The notes below the pieces were generated by a model that was not told the origin of the DNA, made no database searches, and saw nothing but the letters and a program-made list of their open reading frames with translations. This document shows, in pieces, positions 1-10,484 of a DNA stretch of 64,000 nt. The position numbers and the translations under genes were made by a program. Position 1 is the first letter of the stretch. Each line of letters opens with the position of its first letter. The DNA is from Podarcis raffonei. Taxonomy: Eukaryota > Chordata > Lepidosauria > Squamata > Lacertidae. The DNA lies in assembly GCF_027172205.1 (NCBI RefSeq), contig NC_070614.1, positions 39,128,001 through 39,192,000 on the forward strand, in the 5' to 3' direction.

Positions 1-3000
1 GTGCCTGCCACCAACGCTTCCACATTGGCGGCAGCTGGAGATTTCTTGGCACCTGAACTGCTTCGCTCAGAGAGGTATGCTGCTCTTGTCGGGCTGGTCA
101 TGGGACTGACTAATGCTTTTCGGCCAGAAGCTGCAAGAGAACTGGGTCTGGAGAGCTCTCCTCCACCAGAGAAAGTGATGGAGAATCTAGCTGCCTTGGC
201 ACAGGGATGTCACCCTGAGGAGGCCTTTGTGTTAACTACAAAGCTGCACAGCATCTATCGGCACATGCAACAGCACCTGAGGGACTTCCAGAAGCCACCT
301 GTGGGACCTGTGGTGTGGAATGGGACTGGCTTCTCATTGGCTGCAGAGGTGGTGCTGGCCTACCCTGATGGCTTAGACCTTACAGCCTTGATGTCACGAG
401 TGCCTCTGGACTTCCAAGGTTACAGCCAGCTGTTTGCAGCATGGGGGGTCCATAAGTTACCAAAAGAGGAGGAAGTGTGCCAAGCAATGCAGAAGTTGGC
501 AGATCAAATCAATGCCCGACCACAAGGCGGCATGCATGCTGAACTGCTCCTCGTGATAGCTGTCCTGGACTGGCTGTGCGCTCGTGGCTACCATGGAGAA
601 AGGGAAATGCCAGTGCCTGTGCAGATTCAAGGACTGTCCGGTTTTGTTCTACGCCCGGCCAGTTCTGTGCTGTACTGTGACATGGATCGGGCACACCTTG
701 CTGAGCTGGATGGCGACCCACCTACTTTGGTGCATGAATCTGTTTCCTCTGCCACTGCTACCTTCCATGGTGTGGAAATGCTAAGCACACGGTTTTCAGG
801 CTTGGAAGTGTTGGAGGCTCAGGCGTGGGGTCCTTCGGAGCCAATCACCCTCCGGATCCGTAACATCCTTCGTGAATACAGCCAGGATGCAGATGTGTTC
901 CTGGAACTGCTGCAAAATGCTGAGGATGCTGGCGCCCAAACTTGCCGCTTCCTAGTCGATCTCCGTGAGCATAACGGTACCACTGAAGGACTCCTGGACC
1001 CTGGCATGGCTGCCTGCCAGGGCCCCGCACTTTGGGCCCACAATGATGCGTTCTTCACCGAGACAGATTTCTCCAACATCATCCGTCTAGGTGCAGCTAC
1101 CAAGGAACGGCAGGATGACAAGATTGGTCGCTTTGGGCTGGGCTTCTGCACTGTCTACCACATCACTGATGTGCCCTCTCTTCTCAGTGGCCACACCATG
1201 CTCATCTTTGACCCAAACATCACTCACCTTCGGAAGCATATCCGTAATTCAGGCCAACCAGGCATGCGTCTCACATTGAACCGGAAAGTCGCCGCTGGAT
1301 TTCCTGAACAATTTCGACCGTTCAGAGGAATCTTTGGCTGTCAACCTGGAGATGATTACCAAGGCACGCTCCTCCGCCTGCCCTTCCGCACTGAGGAGGA
1401 GGCAGAGAACTCTCAGATCTGCTGTGATCCGTTTGGACCCAGTCGAATCAAATCCTTGCAAATTGGTTTCCGGGAGATGTACAAGTACCTGCTGATCTTC
1501 CTGAGAAAAGTGCAGGAGGTGTCACTGACCCACCTTCCTCATGGTTCCAGTTCCCCAGAAACCACCCAGCCATTAGCCACAGTGAGCAGGAAAGCACTTG
1601 TCAGGATGGGTACGTCCACTATTGTGCAGTTGACAGCAACATGGAAGTCGAGTGTGGTCACCAGCCATTACCTGCTGCACTCCTGCTCCGCTCAAGGAGA
1701 AGCCCTTCAGGTCTTCAAACAGGGAAAAGAAAAGGATGTCCATTTCTCGCCTCCTGTTGCTAGCGTTGCTTTGCCCCTCTGCCCCGCCACTGCTGCTGGA
1801 AAATGGGTTCCAGATGTAGATGGTTTTAAGGGCCGTGCCTTCTGCTTTCTACCTCTTCCTATTGAAACTGGACTCCCGTTGCATCTCACGGCAGTCTTTG
1901 CTGTGCAGAGTAATCGCAAAGGACTCTGGGAAGCTACTGAGAAGGGGAAATGGAACAAGGCGCTCTTACGGGATTCCGTGCTGGGTGCCTGGCTTGGAGC
2001 ACTGTCCCTGCTCCGGGACATGTACGAGGAAGGATTGCTGGAGGACTATGAGTACCATGCTTTCTGGCCTGACGTGCGCAGTGCCAAGCACCCATTCAGT
2101 GAAACAGTCAAGGCCTTCTACCAAGCCTTAGTCAATGGTGTTGATGGGGAACAGCCAGTTCTCTTTTCTGATGGACAGCGATGGTGCCCAGCCCAGGATG
2201 CCTGTATCCTCAATTCTGACATTACCTGTCAGGAGCATCTGGAACCTATAGCTTTCAGGGTCTTCTCTTTACTTTTGCCAGAGCCAAAGATGGCGGTGTC
2301 AGTTCCAGATTGGGTGAAGATGAACTTCAGAGATTGCATCCAGGGAGATGTCCTGTTGCCAAACACCTACAATTGGGCACGATTCCTCTGTGAGCTTGTT
2401 TTGCCCAATCTTGCTCAGCTGGCAGTGCCTGATCGCGATGTCCTCATTCTTCGTGCTCTGGATATGAATGATGCTGGCGTGAATAAGGTCCTGACATCCT
2501 GGCCTTGCATTCCAACTGTCCCCAATAGTTTGCTGAGAAACATTAAAGAACTTGTACACCCAAGGGGCTGCGCTGCACCTCTCTACGCTCCTGAAGATGG
2601 CCGTTTCCCCACGGGCACAGGGTTTCTGGAACCAGAGAGGCTGTTGCGCTTGGAGCATCTTGGCATGGCCAAAGATTGTGTAGAAATGGAGGAACTGATA
2701 GCCCGAGCCAGAACTGTGGCAGCCTTGTGGAGTCATGACCCAGTCAAGGCCTGCCAGCGTGCTCGCTGCATCCTAGAGCTCCTTGAGGACCACCTGCAGG
2801 AAAGCTACAGCAACACTACCCAGGTTACTTTCAGAGACATTCCCTTCTTGCCAGCAGTACTACCTGCTAACCAACGCAAACTCTGCTGCCCCAAAGAGGT
2901 TTACTACCATAAGCTGCACCCCCTGGTAGGCTTGACTGAGCCTGTCCTGGACAAGACAGCCCTTGGTAAAGGCTTGAAGCTCTCCATGGAGCTAAAGGAA

Positions 3001-6000
3001 TTCCTAGGACTGAATCGTCAGCCACCAATATCTACAGTGCTGACGCAACTGGAGGAAGCATCACGTAGTTCCAATGCCCTGTCCAGAACGGAGCTGGGAA
3101 ACATAGCACAAATCTGCTATGCGTTCCTGAATAAAATAGTGCAGATGAACCCTCTGTCCAAGGTGGAGGTGTCCCAAAGGGCAAGGACATTCCCCTTTGT
3201 TTTCATGGACACTGGCTTTGTGTCAGTGTGCAGTGTGGCCCATTGCCTGTTCTTTGATGCTGCTCCATACCTCTTCCAGCTGCCTCAGGAGTACCAGAAG
3301 CAAAAGATGCTGTGGGAGTGTGTTGGGTTGCCTGCGACTTTCAAAGTGAAGGACTATGCCACTGTGTTGCAGACTTTGGCCAAGGAGGGAGCTGGACAGT
3401 CTCTTTCCAACGGGCACCTGGACCTAGTTGTCAGGTTGATCACTGTAGGGCTGGCCGAGGCCCTGCCAGAGGGTCAACAGTTGAGTCCTTATGAAGCCCA
3501 GAGTGTATTTTTCCCAGACAAACACAAAGTCCTTCGTCCATTGCCCAAACTCCTCTTTGATGACACACCATGGCTTCCACATGAGAAAGGGACCCTGCTC
3601 TGTCATGCCATGATCCCGCGGGAAATTGCTATGCGCTGTGGCATTCAGACCACAAAAGGTCGTGTCTTGTCACGCCAGCGGATTCAGGGTCTCTCTTCCT
3701 GGGCCACAGATTTTGGAGCCAAGGAAGAAATCTGTACCCGGCTGGCCAACATCCTCCGTGAGTACTCCTCTTCACAGGATGTGCTAAAGGAGCTGCTGCA
3801 GAATGCAGACGATGCTGGTGCAAATCTTGTCCACTTTGTCTGGGATCGGCGACAGCACCCGACTGGTCGCGTCTTCAGCAAGGAGTGGAATGAACTTCAA
3901 GGCCCGGCACTTTGCATCTACAATGACCGCACCTTCCAGAGGTGTGACATAGAAGGGATCCAGCGCTTGGGCTCTGGTGGCAAAGGTGGGAGGAGAGATG
4001 CTACCGGCAAATATGGACTAGGTTTCAATACAGTTTATCACTTGACTGACTGCCCTGCCTTTGTGACAGGGGACAGTGTTCTGTGCGTCTTTGACCCCAT
4101 GTTGCACTACCTCCCTGATTCTGATGAGATCTCACCTGGTGGAAAGTACAACCTTGCTAAAGAAGTCAAAGACACCATCCGTGATGTTTATAATACCTTT
4201 TTACCTGATGTGTTTAACTTGGAACAAGGCACAGTTTTCCGGTTACCCTTACGTACTCCTGATGGTGCAGCCTCATCCCGTATCTGCCAGAGCTCTGTGT
4301 CAGAGCAAGACATGAAGAAAATTATGGTGGCTCTCATTGAAGAAGCCGACAGCCTTGTGATGTTCCTCAACCACGTTCGCTGCGTGGTCTTCTCTATAAT
4401 AAGTGAGAGGGGAGGGACACCGAAGGAGGTGCTGCGGGTAGAGGCTGAAGGTGGTGAGCCTGAAAGACTGGAATACCAGAAGCGTCTCCAACAGGCTGCT
4501 GCAGCAGGTGGAATGGATGATGGCGAGCCAATGAGAGTCTTCTACAGAATGAAGGTGAAGAGTAGTATCTCCAATGTTTCCAGCAACTGGCTGGTAGGTA
4601 GGCAGATTGGGCTTGAGAGTGACAATACCGTGCAAAACATGGACTTGGCGTGTGGGGGTGTGGCAGCTTGTTTTGACGGACGGCCACCTGGTAGGGCCTT
4701 CTGCACACTGCCGCTTCTGGAAGAAACAGGCCTTCCCATCCACATCAATGGGAACTTTGCTGTGGACTCTGCTCGCCGTGGCTTGCGGAAGGATGATGGT
4801 GAAGGTGGTGCCAATACGTCCTGGAATAACTTGCTGCTGCATTGTCTCATTGCCCCATTGTACTGCCACTTGCTTTATGAGCTGCGCCGGGCGCTGAATG
4901 ATACAACACTGCAGTTCCACTCCCTGACTGCATGTGAGAAGTGGCTGGAATCAAACTATTTGCAGTATTTCCCATTTGTGACAAGGGGTGTCCCCCCAGC
5001 ATGGCAACAGCTAGTGACCCGTGTGTATGAACTGGCATACATAGAGCAGCTTCCCTTGGTCCCTGTGTACCAGAAGGAGATTAATTTCAAGTATGGATTT
5101 AAGATGGAAGAAGTGAGTGTGCACTGGAGTGCACCCAGACTGGGCCACCCAACCAGTGATCCCTATTTCCTGCAGTCTGAGATAAGTGAGGTTCTTGAGC
5201 TTACTCTTCAGAGTCTGGGCATGAATTTTGTCCCTGCCTTCCAACATTTGCAATTGGTACGCGACCATTTTGTCAAGGCAGGAGTTGATATCCTAACCCT
5301 CGATTCTCCTTCCCTCTGCTGCTTCCTCAAGAACCTGCCCAACTTTCTCCTGCCCTGCCCACTTCATCTGACACCTGTGAAGAATAGCTGTTACTGTTCT
5401 GCTCTCCTCGAGTTCTGCCTCAGTGAGCTTCTTCCTGATGACAAAAGCTGCCTGGAAGGTCTCCCTTTGCTGGTGACCCAAGATAACATGCTGAGGTGCT
5501 TCACTCAGCAGTGTCCTCCATACCATAGCAGTGTGCACAATCTTTTCCCACACCATAAGGACTGTTTCTTTGCCTGCCAAATTGATAGAAAGGCCAGGCA
5601 GCTGTTAGTACAGATGGGGTTTCTAAAGGATTTTACACTCTCTGATTCTGTGGCCTTCGTTAAGGAGATGCTGTCTTTGGACAACAGGGTCAGTACTGAT
5701 AAAGGCCGGGAATGGCTCCGTGAATTGTGGGCTTTCTTTGAGAGACAGATCTGCATGACTGCAAATTCAGACACGATGAAAAATATGTTTGCAGAGCTAG
5801 TTTCCCTCTTCAAAGGTTGTGCCATGCTCCCTGTGTGTTGTGGCTGCACTAAGTTCTTGGTTCCCCTTGAGTCCCTCAACACGATAATGCCTGGTCAAGC
5901 AGGCACTGTTACTGAAATTCTCCACAAATTGGGGTTTTCCAAGTTGGACTCCTCTCTTTTGCCTCCAAAGCTCGCTGCACATTGCATTCTGCCATGTGTG

Positions 6001-9000
6001 TTGCAGATCGAGAATCCTACAGTAGTGCTCGAACAACTGGCAGCTCATCATGACCTGTGTTGGGATGCACTTGAAGGGTGGGAGTTCGAAGCGCTGTTGC
6101 GGTTCCTAAGCAGCCAACTGGAGACGCTGAAGAATGACCATGGATTGGTAAGCAAGTTGAAATCCTTGCCTGTGTTTAAAACACACCAAGGGAAGCACGT
6201 TTCGTTGGCTTCATACAGGAATATCTACATCTTGGAGTCCAAGATTCCAATGGAAACCAAGAACTTCCAGGAGCTTTATGAGGTAGATGAGAAGACTGTC
6301 CTGCTGAGCGATAGCTTGCTGAACCGACATCTCAGTAAGAGCTTGAGCATTGGTGTAATGAACGATTTGCAGCAGTTTGTACAGCAGCTTTTGCCTCGGC
6401 TGTCCCATCTTCCCGAAGCTCGTGTACTGGAGGCTGTGAGATTACTCCTCCTTATCAAGAGGCATTATCCTAAGGGATATCAGGACGAGAAAAAGACAGT
6501 GGTGACAACATTCCAGTCTTTCGCCTTCATCCGGGACAAGCAAGGTGTGATGCGTCCTGTGTCCTATTTTTATGAGGAGAAAATGTGTTTCAAGGAGTTG
6601 AGAATGGATTCTCTGTTCGTGCCACGCAAATTCTATGTCTCAGTGTGGCCAGAGGATATAAGGGAGTTGAAAGAGTTCTTACTTGATGTGGGCTTGCGGC
6701 AAGAGATCTCTGAGGAATACTTTCTAGTGTTGGCTACCCAAATTGCAAAAGAAGCATTGAGGGCTGGAAAACTGAAGGATGGTGCCCATGATCTTGATAA
6801 AAGGAGGAGAACACTCTGGAGCTACTTGCTTTCCAGTGAAACCTTCTCAGAGGCCTTCCTGGAAACAGTGTCCAAGATCCGTTTCCTATTGCCAAAGAAG
6901 ATCTCTGAAGATCTGTGTTGCCTTCACTCGCCATACGTGCCGTGTAATACTCCTGTGGCACCCCAAGGTTCCTTGTTAACTGTGAAAGCAGACCTGGTGT
7001 GGACTTCAGCGGTCATTCTGCCTTCTGTTGAATATGTTGGGGGAAATGAAGAAACCATCCTAAAGCAACTGGGAGTGCTGCGCACCTTGCCAGCCCATTT
7101 AGTCTTGGAGAATCTAAGAAACGTATGCCAAGCACCATGTGACACTCCGAAAGCTAGGAAAACTCGAGAGGATGTCCTAAAGTCAGCTTATAGCTATTTG
7201 TCGCAACAGCAAACGTTAGAGACTGGCTGCTTAAAGGGATTCCCTGTGGTACTAGTGGATGGCGGTGAGGTAGCAGAGGCCCAAAATGTGGTGGTCTCAT
7301 TAAAATACCCACAGGACTTCCGGCCGTATCTTTACAAGCTACCACCAAAGCTAGCTGCCTATATGGATGTCCTGGAGAAATTGGGAGTGGAAGATGAAGC
7401 AAGCATCCATCACTATGCCAGTGTTCTGGCCAGAATTCATGCAGAGACTGTAAGGCAGGCTAAACTGCACGCCAACCTCACCAAAACAGTGCTCAGGGCC
7501 ACTCAGTTCCTCTTCCAGCTCTTAGATGAAGCAAAGGATCAAATGGATTTCTCAGAGCTGAAAGAACTGCATCTGCCTTGTGCTGATGGGAAGCTATATC
7601 CATCAAACAGCCTCACCTTTAGTTTTTACAAGTCTGGCCAGGAACCCCAGGGCTTGCAGGGCAAATTTCACTTTCTGATAGATCTCTCAATATGTGAGCT
7701 ACCTTACGACAAGTATAAGCAGCAGAGGCTTCTGCATCGGCTGCCTGAAGCCTTGCGCCCCAAGAACTTGTCAGATATCACTGAAGAGCAGCTAGAAGAG
7801 TCCTCTCTGAAACTCTGTACCTATGGGGAACACTGTGAGTTCCAAAACTGGCTACAAGAACTACTCATGTCTTGCGAGTTCCAGCATGCTCTGGTTGCAC
7901 TGCTTAAATGGCAGGGTGGGACAAAAGTAGAGGAAGTGGAATGCATGTTTGAAGGACACTTCTCACCGGAGCGGCTAGAAGTGGTTTGTTGTGAAAAAGT
8001 GTGCACAACCATGGTGTACAATTCGCAGAGTGTGGAAGGAACCCAGTGTGCCAGGACAGTGTATGTTGCAACAATGCCAGATGGCAAACTGCAGATTTAC
8101 CTTGCACACCAGGAGAGCAAAGATGCACATTGGGGTGTGGAGTTCTCTGGCAATTTAGCCACAGAACTGAATAGGCTTTTAGGACAAAGATTTAGCCCGA
8201 GGGCCCTGATGGTCCTTCGGCGGATTTTGGTTTGCCAAAGGCCTAAGGAAATTGCTGAGGTGCTAGAGAAAAACAAAGTGCCCTTGCAGCTGCCAGCAAA
8301 CCTAAATGCCTATATCCTGCCTCCTCCTGGAGAGGACATCCCTGAGGAATGGTATGACAGCCTGGACATGAGCATCCTCTACACCTTTCTGCCAGAAGAT
8401 TATGTGGGTTACCTGGATTCTTCCAAGCCCAGAGAGCATTACCTCTACGCTGTGGTCCTTGAAGCCCTTGGGCCACGGCAGAGCGGTACTGGCCAAGTAC
8501 ACACATACCTTGTTGACTTGGGAGGAGGGCGGCATGCAGAAGTCAGTGCCTATGACCTTTACCATTTCCGGAGGAATAACTCTGTATCTGATCTGAGTAA
8601 AGCTGTGGTCTTGGCAGAAGGCTCCCCTGGTGCTAGCAGTACTGCAAGACCACTTACAAGTGGCAATTGGTACGAGAGGCCACTGAGTGAGATAAAGAAA
8701 GAAGTGGATGCCTGCTTGGCTGAAATTTGGAGCTTGTCAGAGGATGAGAGGAGGAAGGCTTTAAGAAGACTCTATCTGTGCTACCACCCAGATAAAAACA
8801 TAGGTCAAGAGGATTCTGCCAATGAAATTTTCAAATACCTTAAAGACAAGATCAGGGAGATGGAGAACAATAGAACACCCAGTGGCTCCAGAGGGGGACC
8901 CAAAAGTAGAGGTTCCAACAAGAGGAGCTCTGAATTTTGGGGTGAATGGGACCAGCAAGCTCATCAGCATCAAGAGAGGCGTACAGAATTCACCAGGCAA

Positions 9001-9522
9001 AGATGGGGTGGGGGTGGAGGAGGAGGAGGAGGAGGAGGCCACTGCAACTACAACTTCTGGTCCTTTCATCAGAGAGGCCCAAAGTATTCAAAGGATCAAT
9101 CAAAACTTCACTGCTTGGAGGAGGCCAGGCGCTGGCTAAGGCAAGCCAAGTGTGATCTGAAGGCGGCAGCCAGTAATGTTGGTCAGGGTAGCACTGAATG
9201 GCTGCTTTACAAGACTTACCGGGCAGTGGAGAAAGCCCTGACAGCAGTTGAATACTACCAGGGAGGTCGCTTTGACAGGAATCTGACTCTTCCAATGCTG
9301 GCTAGTAAGGTAGCTTCTTATGGACAGGAGTTGGAAAAGCTGCCTGATCAGATTGAGGAACTCCGGCAGCATGGCGTGGATGACAAGAGAACGCAGTATC
9401 CCAGCTACCACAATTCACCCACCATTCCCAATGAAGCTTTCCTTAGATGCAAGGAGAAGGAGGTGCTGCTTTTAGCTGGAGATATCCTAAGCGTGGTGAA
9501 GAAGTGGATTGGCCTAGAATGA
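1..9522 (+). CDS. Sacsin-like giant co-chaperone, C-terminal ~3173 codons (5' end outside window)
   Basis: A single open frame runs from base 1 to a TGA at 9520-9522. The first codon is GTG and is not claimed as a start; the frame is cut by the window edge. Two sacsin repeats with Hsp90-like ATPase folds are visible: one from about residue 281 (motif ELLQNAEDAGA near 302, GRFGLGF near 377) and one from about 1245 (ELLQNADDAGA, GKYGLGF near 1336). A J domain follows with HPD at 2929-2931, then an 11-glycine tract at 3003-3013, then a C-terminal HEPN-like helical region from about 3039. This order matches vertebrate sacsin, where a giant terminal exon encodes most of a ~4.5k-residue protein with three repeats. 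The first repeat and the UBL domain would therefore lie upstream, outside the window. Known role of the family: Hsp70-linked quality control of intermediate filaments and mitochondria. Orthologue of SACS versus a sacsin-like paralogue cannot be decided here. Confidence 0.93.
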   Translation: MPATNASTLAAAGDFLAPELLRSERYAALVGLVMGLTNAFRPEAARELGLESSPPPEKVMENLAALAQGCHPEEAFVLTTKLHSIYRHMQQHLRDFQKPPVGPVVWNGTGFSLAAEVVLAYPDGLDLTALMSRVPLDFQGYSQLFAAWGVHKLPKEEEVCQAMQKLADQINARPQGGMHAELLLVIAVLDWLCARGYHGEREMPVPVQIQGLSGFVLRPASSVLYCDMDRAHLAELDGDPPTLVHESVSSATATFHGVEMLSTRFSGLEVLEAQAWGPSEPITLRIRNILREYSQDADVFLELLQNAEDAGAQTCRFLVDLREHNGTTEGLLDPGMAACQGPALWAHNDAFFTETDFSNIIRLGAATKERQDDKIGRFGLGFCTVYHITDVPSLLSGHTMLIFDPNITHLRKHIRNSGQPGMRLTLNRKVAAGFPEQFRPFRGIFGCQPGDDYQGTLLRLPFRTEEEAENSQICCDPFGPSRIKSLQIGFREMYKYLLIFLRKVQEVSLTHLPHGSSSPETTQPLATVSRKALVRMGTSTIVQLTATWKSSVVTSHYLLHSCSAQGEALQVFKQGKEKDVHFSPPVASVALPLCPATAAGKWVPDVDGFKGRAFCFLPLPIETGLPLHLTAVFAVQSNRKGLWEATEKGKWNKALLRDSVLGAWLGALSLLRDMYEEGLLEDYEYHAFWPDVRSAKHPFSETVKAFYQALVNGVDGEQPVLFSDGQRWCPAQDACILNSDITCQEHLEPIAFRVFSLLLPEPKMAVSVPDWVKMNFRDCIQGDVLLPNTYNWARFLCELVLPNLAQLAVPDRDVLILRALDMNDAGVNKVLTSWPCIPTVPNSLLRNIKELVHPRGCAAPLYAPEDGRFPTGTGFLEPERLLRLEHLGMAKDCVEMEELIARARTVAALWSHDPVKACQRARCILELLEDHLQESYSNTTQVTFRDIPFLPAVLPANQRKLCCPKEVYYHKLHPLVGLTEPVLDKTALGKGLKLSMELKEFLGLNRQPPISTVLTQLEEASRSSNALSRTELGNIAQICYAFLNKIVQMNPLSKVEVSQRARTFPFVFMDTGFVSVCSVAHCLFFDAAPYLFQLPQEYQKQKMLWECVGLPATFKVKDYATVLQTLAKEGAGQSLSNGHLDLVVRLITVGLAEALPEGQQLSPYEAQSVFFPDKHKVLRPLPKLLFDDTPWLPHEKGTLLCHAMIPREIAMRCGIQTTKGRVLSRQRIQGLSSWATDFGAKEEICTRLANILREYSSSQDVLKELLQNADDAGANLVHFVWDRRQHPTGRVFSKEWNELQGPALCIYNDRTFQRCDIEGIQRLGSGGKGGRRDATGKYGLGFNTVYHLTDCPAFVTGDSVLCVFDPMLHYLPDSDEISPGGKYNLAKEVKDTIRDVYNTFLPDVFNLEQGTVFRLPLRTPDGAASSRICQSSVSEQDMKKIMVALIEEADSLVMFLNHVRCVVFSIISERGGTPKEVLRVEAEGGEPERLEYQKRLQQAAAAGGMDDGEPMRVFYRMKVKSSISNVSSNWLVGRQIGLESDNTVQNMDLACGGVAACFDGRPPGRAFCTLPLLEETGLPIHINGNFAVDSARRGLRKDDGEGGANTSWNNLLLHCLIAPLYCHLLYELRRALNDTTLQFHSLTACEKWLESNYLQYFPFVTRGVPPAWQQLVTRVYELAYIEQLPLVPVYQKEINFKYGFKMEEVSVHWSAPRLGHPTSDPYFLQSEISEVLELTLQSLGMNFVPAFQHLQLVRDHFVKAGVDILTLDSPSLCCFLKNLPNFLLPCPLHLTPVKNSCYCSALLEFCLSELLPDDKSCLEGLPLLVTQDNMLRCFTQQCPPYHSSVHNLFPHHKDCFFACQIDRKARQLLVQMGFLKDFTLSDSVAFVKEMLSLDNRVSTDKGREWLRELWAFFERQICMTANSDTMKNMFAELVSLFKGCAMLPVCCGCTKFLVPLESLNTIMPGQAGTVTEILHKLGFSKLDSSLLPPKLAAHCILPCVLQIENPTVVLEQLAAHHDLCWDALEGWEFEALLRFLSSQLETLKNDHGLVSKLKSLPVFKTHQGKHVSLASYRNIYILESKIPMETKNFQELYEVDEKTVLLSDSLLNRHLSKSLSIGVMNDLQQFVQQLLPRLSHLPEARVLEAVRLLLLIKRHYPKGYQDEKKTVVTTFQSFAFIRDKQGVMRPVSYFYEEKMCFKELRMDSLFVPRKFYVSVWPEDIRELKEFLLDVGLRQEISEEYFLVLATQIAKEALRAGKLKDGAHDLDKRRRTLWSYLLSSETFSEAFLETVSKIRFLLPKKISEDLCCLHSPYVPCNTPVAPQGSLLTVKADLVWTSAVILPSVEYVGGNEETILKQLGVLRTLPAHLVLENLRNVCQAPCDTPKARKTREDVLKSAYSYLSQQQTLETGCLKGFPVVLVDGGEVAEAQNVVVSLKYPQDFRPYLYKLPPKLAAYMDVLEKLGVEDEASIHHYASVLARIHAETVRQAKLHANLTKTVLRATQFLFQLLDEAKDQMDFSELKELHLPCADGKLYPSNSLTFSFYKSGQEPQGLQGKFHFLIDLSICELPYDKYKQQRLLHRLPEALRPKNLSDITEEQLEESSLKLCTYGEHCEFQNWLQELLMSCEFQHALVALLKWQGGTKVEEVECMFEGHFSPERLEVVCCEKVCTTMVYNSQSVEGTQCARTVYVATMPDGKLQIYLAHQESKDAHWGVEFSGNLATELNRLLGQRFSPRALMVLRRILVCQRPKEIAEVLEKNKVPLQLPANLNAYILPPPGEDIPEEWYDSLDMSILYTFLPEDYVGYLDSSKPREHYLYAVVLEALGPRQSGTGQVHTYLVDLGGGRHAEVSAYDLYHFRRNNSVSDLSKAVVLAEGSPGASSTARPLTSGNWYERPLSEIKKEVDACLAEIWSLSEDERRKALRRLYLCYHPDKNIGQEDSANEIFKYLKDKIREMENNRTPSGSRGGPKSRGSNKRSSEFWGEWDQQAHQHQERRTEFTRQRWGGGGGGGGGGGHCNYNFWSFHQRGPKYSKDQSKLHCLEEARRWLRQAKCDLKAAASNVGQGSTEWLLYKTYRAVEKALTAVEYYQGGRFDRNLTLPMLASKVASYGQELEKLPDQIEELRQHGVDDKRTQYPSYHNSPTIPNEAFLRCKEKEVLLLAGDILSVVKKWIGLE

Positions 9523-9758
9523 GAGTTGTGAGGATTTTTTGGTTTAAAGTCTTGACTGACAATATATAAACATGGGCATTCTTGTAGCTGAAATATTTGG
9601 GATCAAATATTATAAAATGGGAGCGGGGCCTGTTTAGAAAATTGATGTCTCTTCAAATAATTCCTAACTCACTAACACTGTATCATGTGAGAAAACAGGA
9701 CTAGATAACCATTCTTGAACAGTGACACTTTGTTACCTGTCTTCTGATATACAGAAAA

Positions 9759-9785
9759 AATAAAGTTGCTTTGTTGAGAAATAAA
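9759..9785 (+). promoter_or_regulatory. Tandem polyadenylation signals of the sacsin-like gene
   Basis: Two AATAAA hexamers lie at 9759-9764 and 9780-9785, about 240-260 bases after the stop codon. They imply a short 3' UTR ending near 9800, just before the repeat-rich spacer begins. Confidence 0.7.
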
Positions 9786-9859
9786 GAAGCTAAGTTATAT
9801 GCTTACGTTGTACAAGCTGTGGCAGAGATGGGGAACCAATGACACCCCCCCCCCAGTAG

Positions 9860-9905
9860 GAAGCTGCTGTATACAGAGTCAGACCGTTGGTCAGTGCAGC
9901 TCAGT
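9860..9905 (-). mobile_element. Fragment of a tRNA-Ala-type SINE (3' part)
   Basis: The reverse complement carries the 'gtctgactc' and 'gcagctt' tail typical of the SINE that is better preserved at 11612-11768. Only the tail remains, cut off by the DNA element that starts at 9907. Confidence 0.45.
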
Positions 9906-9906
9906 A

Positions 9907-10068
9907 CAGTCATACCTTGGATCCCAAACACCTTGCAAGTCTAACGTTTCAGCTCCTGAACGCCACAAACCCGGTAGTGAGTGTTCTGGTTTGCAAACAT
10001 TATTTGGAACCCTAACGTCTGATGCGACTTCCGTGGCTTCCAATTAGCTGCAGGAGCCAAGGTTCTGC
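9907..10068. mobile_element. Decayed Tigger-like MITE
   Basis: The left end 'cagtcataccttgg' follows a TA and the body contains the 'cgccacaaacccgg' block shared with the copy at 11959-12197. The right end ('ccaaggttctg') is degenerate. It belongs to the window's most frequent DNA-element family, whose ends are CAGTGGTACC with TA flanks. Confidence 0.6.
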
Positions 10069-10269
10069 AGGGGTCAGAAACCCTTTCAGGGCTCAATTTA
10101 AATATCAATATGGAATCATCACTTAACACAACCACTATTTACTTTTACTAATGAATTCCTACCCCACTTTTTAAAAACAAAACCCTAAGTACACAAGGCT
10201 ACACTACTCAAAACCAACATAGTACAAAATACAATGAAAATTCAACCTTAAAAAGTAAAAATAACAATA

Positions 10270-10484
10270 CAGTCAAACCTTGTTCTGCGTCCGCCTCCGT
10301 CCACTTTGGCGAATGTCCGCGGCAAGCCTGGAAGTACCAGAACAGGTTACTTCCGGGTTTGCGGCTTGCACAGAAGCTCTAAATCGCACCGTACATATGC
10401 AGATGTGGCGCTTCAATGTGCGTCATTTTCAGGTTGCAGCAAGGCCTCCGGAACAGATCCCTGCCATAACCCAAGGTTCCACTG
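10270..10484. mobile_element. Tigger-like MITE with TA flanks
   Basis: Begins 'cagtcaaaccttgttc' after TA and ends 'ccaaggttccactg' before TA, giving imperfect terminal inverted repeats and a TA target duplication. TA duplication with CAGT ends is typical of pogo/Tigger elements of the Tc1/mariner superfamily. It has no coding capacity. Confidence 0.75.
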
